From Cepaea nemoralis (Eukaryota > Mollusca > Gastropoda > Stylommatophora > Helicidae): 64,000 bases of DNA. A program made the translations under genes and the position numbers. The DNA lies in assembly GCA_014155875.1 (NCBI GenBank), contig JACEFZ010011091.1:16001-80000 (forward strand), read 5' to 3'. Within the stretch, counting starts at the first letter, position 1; every line of letters begins with the position of its first letter. A model generated the notes under the pieces. The model searched no databases. It was given only the letters and a program-made list of their open reading frames with translations, and had not been told where the DNA came from. Below are positions 1 through 12,300 of this stretch, one piece after another.

Positions 1-1504
1 TTTGCCAGCTGGGTTATAGTAGTTCAATGCAAGTAGTTTACAGTAATGTTTGCCAGCTGAGTTATAGTAGTTCAATGAAGTAGTTTACAGTAATGTTTGC
101 CAGCTGGATTGTAGTAGTTCAATGAAGTAGTTTACAGTCATTGTTTGCCAGCTGGATTGTAGTAGTTCAATGAAGTAGTTTACAGTAATGTTTGCCAGCT
201 GGGTTTATAGTAGTTCAATGAAGTAGTTTCAGTAATGTTTGCAGCTGGGTTATAGTAGTTCAATGAAGTAGTTTACAGTAATGTTTGCCAGCTGGGTTAT
301 AGTAGTTCAATGAAGTAGTTTACAGTAATGTTTGCCAGCTGGATTGTAGTAGTTCAATGAAGTAGTTTACAGTAATGTTTTGCCAGCTGGATTGTAGTAG
401 TTCAATGAAGTAGTTTACAGTAATGTTTGCCAGCTGGATTGTAGTAGTTCAATGAAGTAGTTTACAGTAATGTTTGCCAGCTGGATTGTAGTAGTTCAAT
501 GAAGTAGTTTACAGTAATGTTTGCCAGCTGGCTTGTAGTAGTTCAATGAAGTAGTTTACAGTCATGTTTGCCAGCTGGATTGTAGTAGTTCAATGAAGTA
601 GTTTACAGTAATGTTTGCCAGCTGGGTTATAGTAGTTCAATGAAGTAGTTTACAGTAATGTTTGCCAGCTGGGTTATAGTAGTTCAATGAAGTAGTTTAC
701 AGTAATGTTTGCCAGCTGGGTTATAGTAGTTCAATGAAGTAGTTTACAGTAATGTTTGCCAGCTGGATTGTAGTAGTTCAATGAAGTAGTTTACAGTAAT
801 GTTTGCCAGCTGGATTGTAGTAGTTCAATGAAGTAGTTTACAGTAATGTTTGCCAGCTGGATTGTAGTAGTTCAATGAAGTAGTTTACAGTAATGTTTGC
901 CAGCTGGATTGTAGTAGTTCAATGAAGTAGTTTACAGTAATGTTTGCCAGCTGGGTTATAGTAGTTCAATGAAGTAGTTTACAGTAATGTTTGCCAGCTG
1001 GGTTATAGTAGTTCAATGAAGTAGTTTACAGTAATGTTTGCCAGCTGGATTGTAGTAGTTCAATGAAGTAGTTTACAGTAATGTTTGCCAGCTGGATGTA
1101 GTAGTTCAATGAAGTAGTTTACAGTAATGTTTGCCAGCTGGATTGTAGTAGTTCAATGAAGTAGTTACAGTAATGTTTTGCAGCTGGCTTGTAGTAGTTC
1201 AATGAAGTAGTTTACAGTAATGTTTGCCAGCTGGCTTGTAGAGTTCAATGAAGTAGTTTACAGTAATGTTTGCCAGCTGGGTTATAGTAGTTCACTGAAG
1301 TAGTTTACAGTAATGTTTGCCAGCTGGATTGTAGTAGTTCAATGAAGTAGTTACAGTAATGTTTGCCAGCTGGATTGTAGTAGTTCAATGAAGTAGTTTA
1401 CAGCAATGTTTGCCACGCTGGATTGTAGTAGTTCAATGAAGTAGTTTACAGTAATGTTTGCCAGCTGGATTGTAGTAGTTCAATGAAGTAGTTTACAGTA
1501 ATGT
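1..1504. repeat. 47-bp minisatellite array, about 32 copies
   Basis: A head-to-tail array fills the window from its first base. The unit begins tttgccagctgggttatag and ends gtagtttacagtaatg, 47 bp in all. Units differ mainly at one site (gggttata versus ggattgta or ggcttgta), with occasional 1-bp indels. The array is interrupted at 1504 by a LINE and resumes at 4385. The left edge lies outside the window. No coding sense is seen. Confidence 0.97.
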
Positions 1505-1814
1505 AACCACCACCCTTGCAGCATATTGGTGGAGAAAGGCAGAACCAGGCAGCACAAGCTAAAGGTAAAGACGTTCCAGTATGACAGTACAGGGCAAGAT
1601 GTGGTGAGCAAAATAAGACGTGACAAGCGCAGAACGTTTCTAGGGCAGGAGAAAAAGCTGGGAGCAGCCACCGTGGTGGGGTTTCGAGGTGGAGAAGGCT
1701 TGGGTGGATAAGCATAGTGCTGTAAGGAGATGGCAAAATGCCAAGAAGAACAGAGCTGGTCATCCTAGTCCCTGCTTGCACTTAGAAAGAGAGATGCACA
1801 CAAAGTAAGCTATT

Positions 1815-3440
1815 TCAAAAACTGGTCAAGGTGGTTAAAAGCGAAAAAATGGGCAGAGGTGTGTCAAAGAGTAAGCACAGACAAGTCACAGAAATTGTTC
1901 TGGCGTCTACATAAAAGCATGAGTGGGGTAGTCAAGAATAAGAGCATTTCTGACTTCCAAGGTGCTGACCTCATCTGGCAGAGGACTGATGAGGACAAGG
2001 GCAAAGCCCTCTTTGAACGCTACCTTGAGCAGAGCAACCAGACAGACATGGGAGGCCGGAATCTGGCCAAGGAGGTCACCTCAGACAGATGCAAGGCCCA
2101 GAACACTCGGATGAAGACACAGTGACAGTGAAAGAAATCAAGGCTGTGCTTCGACGATCAAAAAACAGTGCTCCAGGTCCTGATGGCATAAGATACGACG
2201 ACATAAATAGGTGTACCGACAATGAGCTAGAGAAACTAGCAGACATGTACAACAACAGTATAGGGAGTGCTAGCATCAAGGAGGAATGGTTACATAGCTA
2301 TCTGATTCCCTTGCCGAAGCCTGACAAAGACCACAAAAAATTCAGGGATATCGAATTATAACCATGCAGAATACAGTAGGCAAGCTGCTGGAGAAGGTAA
2401 TTGCCAGGAAAATATCAAGCCAACTAGAGAGGCAAGGTGTTTTCCCACCTACCCTGGGTGGGTACCGTCCAAAAAGAGAAACCTGGACCAATGCAGCAGT
2501 CTTTGCCCATGATGTCTATGAAGGTTTCCACTCAGGCACTGAAACTGTTGCTGCAGCGATTGATCTTGAGGACGCATACAACAGAGTACCACTGGATTTT
2601 TTAATGTTTCAGCTTCTTGAACTAAACGTAAGTCCATTCCTCCTTAGTTGGATCGCTGCAGCCCTCTTCCAACGGAAAGTAGTTTTTAGATGTGGCAGTT
2701 GGACTTCGGAACCAACAACAATATATCCTGGCCTACCACAGGGATCACCATTATCTCCGGTACTGTTCAACGCCTACACAGTGAGAATCACCAGTGAGCA
2801 GATCACTGGACCTGGCAGGACATTGTCATATGCCGATGATGTTTTAGTGTATCGTCAGGGTAAGGATAGAGAGGAGGTTGCTGTGGAACTACAAACCGAA
2901 CTCAATCGCATAAGTACTTGGTGTGATGAAGCTGGGGCAATGGTCAACCCAACAAAGGCAACAGTGACTTGGTTCTCGTTGAATAATCATATTGTCAACA
3001 ATCCAACACCAACTGTAATGCTGTGTTCAGAGACGGTGGAAAGAACGCAGGCAATGAATTACCTGGGGATACGGTTTGATCGAAGCCTTGCTTATAATGT
3101 GCACATAGACCAGGTGATAACAAAGGCCAAGCGGGGTTTGGCAGCGATGCGGGTGATGGCGGCAGCAAACTGTGAGCAGCGCCATCTATGTCTTCTGTAC
3201 GAGGGGCTGGTCATGTCTGTTTTGGAGTATGCAATGGCAATCCTGACTCTCAGCCATAAGCAGATAGAAAGGATGGAAAGGATACAGAATGAAGCTATGC
3301 GCATTATTCTTGGATGTACAAGAGATACAGCATGCAGGGCGATGCGCTACCTTCTTGATTTTCCAACCATTGAAGAGAGAATGCAAGTTTGCAGGGCACG
3401 CGCCTACCTCAGAATTAACGCAAACACACAAGCATCCACT
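1815..3440 (+). pseudogene. LINE reverse transcriptase, frameshifted
   Basis: The translation runs through three frames (about 1859-2125, 2089-2361, 2364-3446). Recognisable RT blocks in order are SAPGPDGI near 2170, IDLEDAYNRV near 2560 (first catalytic Asp), GLPQGSPLSPVLF near 2731, and YADDVLVY near 2829 (catalytic Asp pair). The thumb region with RIQNEAMRIILGC follows near 3284. One frame change falls at about 2350, just before the ITMQNTVGKLLEK block, where a single surplus base restores the frame when skipped. It is the polymerase of the surrounding element and reverse-transcribed its RNA at a nicked target. Confidence 0.9.
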
Positions 3441-4354
3441 GCATAGTGAAATTAGGAAGGTGAAGGGCAGCAGGTTAAAAAGAGGACGGTCGTGGATGGG
3501 TCAAGCCGAAGACATTCTTCAACAGGTGTGTTCACTTGAGGACTTAGAACCTGGCGAGGAGTGGGTGCAAGTGCCAACAGACTTCTGCACATCCTTTTCA
3601 GTTTGCATCCAACTAGATAGAAAATGCAGACAAGAAAATCCGGCTGCTGTGGAGGCTGAAGTACAAGCGTTGATTTTCGAGAATTCGCTAGACAGTGACG
3701 CGGTCATCTACACAGATGGGTCGGTCGTCCGACATGTGAGAAGCTCATGGGCCTTTACAGCTCGGGCCGGAGGGAGAATTGTGAAGGAGGACTCTGGTGC
3801 TTTCACTGAAACCACAAGTAGCCTGACCATGGAAGTCATGGCAGTAAGTAAAGCAATAACATGGCTCGAGACACAGACATTCACTAGGGCTTGTTTCCTT
3901 AGCGACTCAATGAACATGATCAAGAGGATAGAGGAGGGGTCGATCCGAAGAGAATGGTTGCTGCCTCTGGAGCGGTCTCGGCTGGCAAAGATTAGTTTCA
4001 TCTTCGTGCCAGGTCATGCGGGAGTACAAGGAAATGAGCGGGCTGACAAGCTCGCAGGTGAGGCTACTGTGGAGGGCGGACGCGCCATGGACCAGGCTGA
4101 CATTCTGAATGCTCTACGAGAAGTGAGACTTTTGCGAAGAACCAAGTGATGACTGTGAATCTACAACAATGGCCAGACTGCGAGAGCAGCAAATTAAAAG
4201 AGGGGTGGCCAAACAAGAACACTACGCAGGAAGCCAAAGAAGATTGATAAACCAACACAGAACTGGCGTCGTTAGCCGCTACACGCTGCGGGATTTGCTG
4301 AGGAGGGGATCCGAGCACTTATGGACTGAATGGTTCGATGTGCAACGAGGATGA
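3441..4354 (+). pseudogene. LINE RNase H domain and C-terminal tail, frameshifted
   Basis: After a further frame change near 3430 the polyprotein continues as RNase H. The four acidic positions are visible: D in YTDGS (about 3712), E in TMEVMA (about 3830), D in LSDSMN (about 3903) and D in NERADKLAG (about 4035), with the usual GHAGVQGN segment. After a stop near 4147 another frame gives a Leu/Arg-rich tail ending LWTEWFDVQRG, similar to C-termini of this LINE type. RNase H would degrade the RNA strand of the cDNA hybrid. Confidence 0.85.
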
Positions 4355-4384
4355 TCTGTCGACTAACTAATGACTAACTAACTA

Positions 4385-4440
4385 ACAGTAATGTTTGCCA
4401 GCTGGCTTGTAGTAGTTCAATGAAGTAGTTTACAGTAATA
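4385..4440. repeat. Resumed 47-bp satellite beyond the LINE
   Basis: One complete unit plus the duplicated target sequence of the same 47-bp repeat as at 1-1504. It shows the LINE landed inside the array close to its right end. The array ends at about 4440 in cagtaatacatctgggtt. Confidence 0.93.
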
Positions 4441-4512
4441 CATCTGGGTTTTTTTTCATACATTGGCTTTAAACTCACGCATAGTCGACACTTTACTGAT
4501 GTTTGTGTGCAG

Positions 4513-4549
4513 GCTAGCTTTCCCTATTACCATTGTCCCACTCCTAAAG
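4513..4549 (+). CDS. Candidate small exon of the DPP4-like gene
   Basis: A 37-nt stretch sits between an acceptor-like gtttgtgtgcag and a donor gtaaac. Read in frame 0 it gives ASFPYYHCPTPK and leaves one base, which joins the two leading bases of the next exon (6294) as GAG (Glu). The joined reading (...PTPK-E-LWGKMLLPP) has the right length and position for the segment before the WYQMILPP-like motif of DPP4/FAP. Residue similarity in the 12 new positions is poor, so this may be coincidence. RNA evidence would decide. Confidence 0.3.
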
Positions 4550-4730
4550 GTAAACCCACCCAACTTCTGAAGTATTTTAATTTATGTTCCCAAGGGCAAG
4601 GATGAGAAGCCACATTTTAGCCAGCCGATTTGGTGAGATTGAACCGCAACCCACCTCAGCACATCCACAGTTTTTAAAAGCATCCTCTTTATCTATGTGC
4701 CATGTGACCTCCATCTCAAAGTTGAGTACA
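4550..4730. other. No feature recognised
   Basis: Unique-looking AT-balanced sequence between the candidate small exon and the CATC-rich array. No ORF, splice-site pair or repeat unit stood out. Confidence 0.5.
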
Positions 4731-5760
4731 TAATCTCACAATTACTTCTACATCTCCCACATCATTTTCTCATCTCACTCATCAATTTCAACATCACATT
4801 TCACACTCACATCACACACCTCCATTCACACATCAATCTCACACATACATCTCACACCCCACATCTCACACACACACCACACTCACATCTTAACATCAAA
4901 AAATCTCACATATCACATCTCACACCCCACATCTCAACATAAAATTTCACATCACATCCAATATCACAATCACATCTCACACCTCCACCTCCATCTCCCC
5001 ATCAAACCTCACACATCAAACCTCACACATCAATCTCACACCCACATTAAAACATGACATCCACAGTGAGTACATTATATCCACATCCCCACATCACATC
5101 TCACAGTTGAATACACACATCTCACATCACACACAATCACACAAAAAACACACAATCAATCTCACACATCACATCTCAAACATCACTTCCCCACACAATT
5201 TTACACAACATCTCACACTCACATCTCACACCTCAGACATCACTCTTCAACAGCCCATTTTATACATCCATTTCATATCAATCTCACACCCCCACAATAC
5301 TTTACATAATCTCACACATCACATCTCAACAACACACTCAACATCACATTCCCCACAACATCCAAAACACATCTCACATCTCACATCTCACACACACATA
5401 TCACACACACTTTTCAACATCACATCCAACATCACATCTCAAATATGAGTACATCGTTTTTCATCTCACACTCAGATGTGAGTACATTTATCTCAACACA
5501 CATCTCACACACACATCTCAACATCACATCTCACACCCCACATCTCACACATCACATCCCAGATGTGAGCACCATAATTTTACACACACATTCAGAAGTG
5601 AGTAATATATCTCACACATCTCATTCGAAGTGAGTAGTAATATCTAATCCGCCACATCTAGAAGGAGTCATAATATCCAAACAATCTCAGAAATTTTGAC
5701 ATTGTATCTCAACATCACATCTCAGAAGTGAGACATTATTTGACACATCACATCTTGAAA
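4730..5760. repeat. Degenerate CATCTCACA-rich low-complexity array
   Basis: About 1 kb built from the word catctcacac and variants (cacatcaatctcacac, acatctcacatc), strongly pyrimidine/A biased on the + strand. Spacing is irregular, roughly 10-bp words in longer diffuse units. Towards 5440-5760 the words gtgagtac and agaagtgagtaat recur about every 60 bp. The open frames are consequences of the skewed composition. Confidence 0.85.
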
Positions 5761-5929
5761 TTAGAAAAATTGAACTAAAAAACAATTCAGAAAAATCACA
5801 TTGAATCTTACACATCAATTTGGAGGTTTCCAGGTGAACCCATCTGAAGTTGGGGGGGTCATTAAGGTCATTGAACGTGTGAATTTTTTGAGAGAGGGGG
5901 GAAAGTGATAACATTCAAATGATTAAACA

Positions 5930-6290
5930 TGTTCTCTGATCTTGTTGGCATGTTTGTACAGCTTTGTGACCAGATATTTCTTTGCAAAATTGTGACCTTT
6001 TCTGTGTATACAGTTGTAAACAGGTATTTAAAAATTATGTCTGTTTATAAAGTTGCAGCCAGGTATTTTGGGGGATAAAATGCTGCCTTATCTGTTTATA
6101 AAGTTGTAGCCAGGTATTTTGGAGGAAAAAATGCCACCTTATTTGTTTATAAAGTTGTGATGTAATATTGTGACTATTTATTTAGAAAATGATGACTAGG
6201 TGTTGTCTGCTTCTGTTTATGGAGTTGTGACCAAGTGGTTTTGTCAAATGTGACATATCTGTTTACAAAGATTGAGGTCTGGTCTGTCCA
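5930..6290. repeat. Degenerate ~50-60-bp repeat leading into the first DPP exon
   Basis: Several diverged units contain the words ctgtttataaagttgt, agccaggtatttt and gggataaaatgctgcc. The last, most diverged member is the splice acceptor and start of the exon at 6294 (ctgtccacag, agttgtggggtaaaatg, ttgctgcc). The array therefore appears to be made of copies of this exon border. Confidence 0.7.
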
Positions 6291-6293
6291 CAG

Positions 6294-6369
6294 AGTTGTG
6301 GGGTAAAATGTTGCTGCCCCCGGTGCTAAAAGTGGAGGAGATTTTGACCTACCCTCTTGTACTTCACGT
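6294..6369 (+). CDS. DPP4-like exon: LWGKMLLPP and YPLVLHV segment
   Basis: Acceptor gtctgtccacag, donor gtaagt. The exon opens with two bases finishing a codon, then 24 codons, then gt that pairs with g of the next exon to give Val. It corresponds to the human segment around FWYQMILPP and YPLLLDV just before the YGGP-type strand, at the entry to the hydrolase fold. Its first 30 bases resemble the repeat unit that precedes it. Confidence 0.88.
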
Positions 6370-9300
6370 GTAAGTCAATATTCTGTTTGATTCTGTACAT
6401 TCACATTGCTACACTGTGTACAAATTCATTTTATCTCTGTGTGTACATTTAATCATGTTACATGTGTTAGTTATCATTTACTGATTTCTCTGACACTGTC
6501 CTTGTATACACACATATTTCAGCGTACACACTCCCACTGTGTTCGTGCATATTTCCTTGTGAACTTACACCTTTGTGCATGTACCGTCTGTACACTCAAT
6601 CACATAATACACATCCATATATGCTCATATTTCTCTTTACAAGCTTACCTCTGTGTGTGAAAGTGTATGTGAATATGCATGCACATGTCTCCTTATATGT
6701 ACATACATCTCTATGAACAGAACACAATTATTTGTGTACATTTCCCCTGAGGTTACATCATGTAGGAGATTGCCTGCATGCCTGACATTTCCCTGAAGGT
6801 CACATCATGAAGTAGATTGCCTGCCGGCCTGGTATTTCCCTGAAGGTCACGTCATGCAGTAGATTGCCTGCCAGCCTGGCATTTCCTTGAAGGTCACATC
6901 ATCCATTGGATTGCCTGCATGCCTGACATTTCCCTGAAGGTCACATCATGAAGTAGATTGCCTACCGGCCTGGCATTTCCCTGAAGGTCACATCATGCAG
7001 CGGATTGCCTGCCAGCCTGGCATTTCCCTGAAGGTCACATCATCCATTGGATTGCCTGCATGCCTGACATTTCCCTGAAGGTCACATCATGAAGTAGATT
7101 GCCTGCCGGCCTGGTATTTCCCTGAAGGTCACGTCATGCAGTAGATTGCCTGCCGGCCTGGTATTTCCTTGAAGGTCACATCATCCATTGGATTGCCTGC
7201 ATGCCTGACATTTCCCTGAAGGTCACATCATGAAGTAGATTGCCTGCCGGCCTGGTATTTCCCTGAAGGTCACGTCATGCAGTAGATTGCCTGCCAGCCT
7301 GGCATTTCCTTGAAGGTCACATCATCCATTGGATTGCCTGCATGCCTGACATTTCCCTGAAGGTCACATTATGAAGTAGATTGCCTGCCAGTCTGGCATT
7401 TCCCTGAAGGTCTGGCATTTCCCTGAAGGTCACATTATGCAGTGGATTGCCTGCCAGCCTGGCATTTATATTCCAAAGTCCTTTGGAGGAAGCTGTTTTA
7501 TTTCACTGACATGGATTCCCAGTTTGACCCAACCTAAAATGGATACCAGGAAATGTCCTGGGAAGCAAAGGAAGCTGGTGTGACATTGACTGCACCACTC
7601 ACCACATGGCGATTGGTCTAAATATTTGTGGTCAGCACCACATACCAAATACTGGTTCATTATATCTTACAGTTACCACAAACAAGGCATTCATTCTGCC
7701 ACACACATCTTGAAAATGCCATGTTTAACTGGACAGGTATGGTGGCCCTGGCACACAAATGGTCACAGAGAAGTACTCCATTGATTGGCACACGTACATG
7801 ACCAGCTCCAGGGAGGTGATCTATGCCTTTGTTGACGCAAGAGGTTCCAGTGGCAGGGGAGACCAGTTTTTGCATGCTTGTCTACAAAAGCTTGGGAAAA
7901 TATGAAGTGGACGACACACTCAAGGCTGCAGAGTAAGTATTGCATATGTTTATATCCATTTCTTTCTACATATAAATAAATATGTACGGGCGTGCGTGCG
8001 TGCGCGCGTGTGTTTTTTTTCTCTTCCACACACACACGCAAGTGCTCGCGCGCGAGAGAGAGAGAGAGAGATCCTGTTCAAAAAAAGAAACGCATAGATG
8101 TCGAAGGCACACTCACAGTGATAATTTTGATATTCAATAACTTTTTAAATGTAATGAGTTAATTGTTCAAATTTCACACAAGAATACCTTAGGGTTCAGA
8201 CAATCAATTGATAGTTGTTTTGCATCTGGGTCATGGCGCTTTTAGGCATACAGGCTTTCCCGTGAGTATGGTGTGTGGCCTCCTCTTGCATCGATCAGCC
8301 ACTGGTATCTCCTGGGCATGGATGCAATCAGACGTCTGATGTGGGCCTGGGGGATGGCTGCCGACTCTTCCTGGAGTGCCTGGAACAAATCATGATGATT
8401 GGCTGGAGCAACGTCTCGGCGACAAGCACGTCTATGCAGCTCATCCCACAGGTGCTCAATCGGACTCATGTCTGGAGACAGCGATGGCGAGGGAAGGGTG
8501 AGAATGTTGCTGGCAGTCAGGGACTTCATGGTCAACCGTCCACAATGGAGTCTGGCATTGTCCTGTTGAAACACAGACCTTTGGGTAGCCAAAAGTGGAA
8601 GGACGTGGGGTCAAAGAATTTCATTGACGTATCGTGACGCATTAAATGTGAACCAATTGACTCCTTCCACTGTAACTGATCATTCCCAACACCATTGCAC
8701 TTCCACCACGTGCGGTGAAGCTTCATTACCGCAATTGTGGGCAAAACGTTCATTTCACTCACGGTTGATTCTTCTCCGCTGCAACAAAAAGAAAGATTCG
8801 TCACTAAACCAGACACATCTCCATTGGTTGTCTGCTGCCCAAGGATGATGCTGCTTAGCCCAAAGAAGTCGAGGTTGGCGATGGCGGAGTGTAAGGAGCC
8901 GTCCCCGATGAGTTCATTGTGCCCGATGTTCAGTGTCATGCAGTCTATTCTGGAGTTTGATCAGACACATGACGTCTTGCAGGCAATGGCTGGGCAGTTG
9001 AGGAAGCTGTTGTAAACCTGTCTCTGAGGTGATGAAGCCGAATAAAGCGATCATCCGCTGCTGTTGTCACTTTGGGTCGTCCACGCGATGCCGGTCTTCA
9101 ACTGAGCCAGAGGCTTGGAACCAGTGCCCAAGTCGACTGATGGTACTCTGATGCACGTTTAGATGCCTGGCAACCTGATTTTGACTTTCGCCTGCATGCA
9201 GTCGGCCAATAGCAATGTTCCTTAAATTTATCGTTAGAGATGCCATAGATGTTTGCTCGAAAATGAACTGAATTGTTTTGTGTAGCGTTATCCTTTAATA

Positions 9301-12300
9301 GGGCTTCAGTTGTGTAGTCAGTGAATAGTGTTCACCCCAAATGTTGTTGCTTTCACGTGCGCAATCATGAGCTGTGGTAAAAATTTGGTCATAAACACTA
9401 TTGACCACTGCACTGTAACGATTACAAAAACGAACGCAATTCATGTCAAAAAGTGCATACGACTCTGTAAAGAACATTTGAGGCTGGTTTTTATATACCC
9501 TAGCATCAAATTTTACTTACTAACTCATAAAAACGCACCCTTAGATAACTATGTGTTACTTTTTTTAACAGTATTTATAGTGTGTATTACAGCATCAATT
9601 AATTTTATAGTGATTTGGATAATGCCTTCAAGAAGTGGAAATACTCAGAATTAAATATAATGGGTGACTTTAATATTGGAAGTCCACAAGATGGATGTGC
9701 AGTAGGCAAGTATGGACTAGGGGAACATATTGAAAGAGGTTACAGACTTGTACAGTGGACAAAAGAGCACATGCTTATTGGAAACACCTGGCATCACAAT
9801 ATCCAGTGAGATTATGGACATAAGGAGTCCTGACAATAAGATCAGAAACCAGATTGATTACATCCTCATCAACAGAAGATTTCAAAATGCCTTAAAAGTC
9901 TCAAATACTATACCAAATGCAGATTGCTACAGCGACCATTGATTATTTATAAGCAATATACATATGAAATTAAAAGTCAAATATACACAAATAAACACAT
10001 TTGTCTACGCACTGATGAGCGAGGAGATAAAATATAAATTAAACGTAGAGGTAAAAAACAGATTTGATACATTGTGCGATTTTAAAATTATATTTCAGGA
10101 TGTCAGTGACCAATGGGAAATATTGACTAACTCAGTCAGGAAGGTTACAGAAACAACTATCCCACCAATGAAGATGGGACGTAAGACATGAAAGATGGAA
10201 AACATCTTAAAACTCATGGAAATAAGAAGAAACAACAAAAATAACCATGAAAATATGAATGATTCATGGGAAAATTAGGAAACTGTACAGAGGCAAAAGA
10301 AACATGGCTTGAGGAACGTTGCAGGGAAATTTAAAACCAATACACCTGGAATAACAAATTAATGCACACAGATCATATCATCACTAAGAAAAGAACACAC
10401 ATCAATGGGTTGCCTAAAAATCAAAGATGGCAAACATCATAATAGAAAATAAGATTTTAAATGCACGTCAGATCATGTGAAAAACCTTTCTTATGAACCA
10501 AGAGAAGAACAATATGATATTCAGAATGATACTAAAGGACCATCAATTTTGAAGATGGAAGTTCATGATGCTGTTAACCATATGAAAACTGGCAACCGGG
10601 TCCAGACAACATCACAACAGAAATTATCAATGCCTTAGAAGAATATGGAATAGACTAGGTGACCAGACTGCTGAACGCAACATATAATACTGGAGATATA
10701 CCTCCTGAATTATGTAATTATATATTTATTGCAATCCCGAAGAAATTCAGGAGCCTTGGAATGTGATCAACATTGAACAATTAGTATAATGAGCCACATC
10801 ATGAAGATTTTGCTAAGAATTATCATGCAAAGTGTTAATAAGAAAATACAACCTGAAATAGCGAAAGAACAATTTGGGTGCGTAGAAGGCGTAACAGTAA
10901 ATTCTGTGTATATGCTAGGACCATTAATTGAACGATCTATAGAAGTAAACAAAGACCTACCTCTTTGCTTTATTGATTACACAAAGGAATTTGATAAAGT
11001 AAGACATGTCACATCACAAAGCCACATCATGAAGATTCTGCTAAGAATTATCATTCAAAGAGTTAGGAAGAAAATACAACCCGAAATAGGAGAAGAACAT
11101 GTGGGTTTGTAGAAGGCAAGGGTACAGTAAATGCTGTCTATATACTGAGAACAGTAATTGAGCGTTCTATAGAAGTAAACAAAGATCTATATCTTTGCTT
11201 TATTGACTACACAAAGTCTTTCGATAAAGTGAGACATGAAGACATGATAAGGATGCTTGAAGATCTACAAATTGATGGAAAAGACCTTAGACTTGTAAAA
11301 AAACACATATATTGGAAACAGTAAGCTGCCATCAGAATTGATAACGATGTAGGTCAATATCAACCTATTAAATAAGGTTAGTTAGTTAGTTAGTCGTAGT
11401 TCCAACCTCATAGCAACGGGTTGTCCCCATTATGCTCCGTTCCGGTGCCAGTGAATATCGCACAAAACGCTCCCCACTGCCCAATGTGAAAAGTGGAAAA
11501 GACAGGAGTCTCGACAAACAACAGCCCGCACAGATGCACTTTGCATAATGCCACCGCCAGAATGTCAACACAATAGTCCCCAATGAAACACCCAGTTCAT
11601 CTCTGATGGAATCAGCAGTCATTTTCCCATCTAGATGTTTCCTAGATGTTCACCCACACAGTCCACGAAAATACAGTTCATCGTCGATGGCAGTGGCAGT
11701 CAACCAGAAGCCCAGCAGCCACACATTTCTGCATAAGGCAAAAACTGGTCAACTCTGGAACATAGCCATCTACCATCGCTCCGAACATGCAGTCACGTTC
11801 CAAAAAACCTCGGGCAGATTCAAAAGCATTTCACACGAAACTCACAGCTCACAGTGTCGCGCCACGCACTCACTCAGTAGCAGGGCGACGGAACCATCAA
11901 GCCTCCTTAGTCGCCTCTTACGACATGCGTGGTAGGCTACAGTGTTGCTATTCTTTGCTTCCCTTATGGGCCCCGGCAACACACGGGAGATTAAATAAAG
12001 TGTGATGCAGGGATGTGGAATGTCTCCAGATCATTTTTCCCTGTACAGTGAAAATATTTTCAGAAATATAGAAGATATGGAAGGAATCAACATTGGGGGA
12101 CGATACATCAATAACATTAGATATGCAGATGATACAGTCTTGATTGCAGACAATGAACAGGAACTGCAAAATTTAGTAGATGCGGTTGTTGCACACAGTG
12201 AACAACTAGAGTTAGAACTGAATATTACTAAGACACAGATTATGGTCGTCACTGGGAAGAAGGAAATACCACAATGTGATATACGAGTAAATGGGCATAT

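Larger units (their letters stand above)
1505..4384 (+). mobile_element. 5'-truncated I-clade-like LINE inserted in the 47-bp array
   Basis: A non-LTR retrotransposon carrying reverse transcriptase followed by RNase H, in the order typical of the I group (I/Nimb/Ingi-like; exact clade not determined). It ends in a gactaactaatgactaacta-type tail. The 10-bp sequence acagtaatgt, part of the surrounding satellite, occurs at both edges (1495-1504 and 4385-4394), which is a clear target-site duplication. No apurinic endonuclease domain is seen, so the copy is 5' truncated. At least three reading-frame changes break the ORF, so it is non-functional as read, although the conserved motifs are intact. 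Confidence 0.9.

Noticed and set aside
1..1504. CRISPR-like array
   Set aside because: Units are contiguous with no unique spacers, and the window is eukaryotic.
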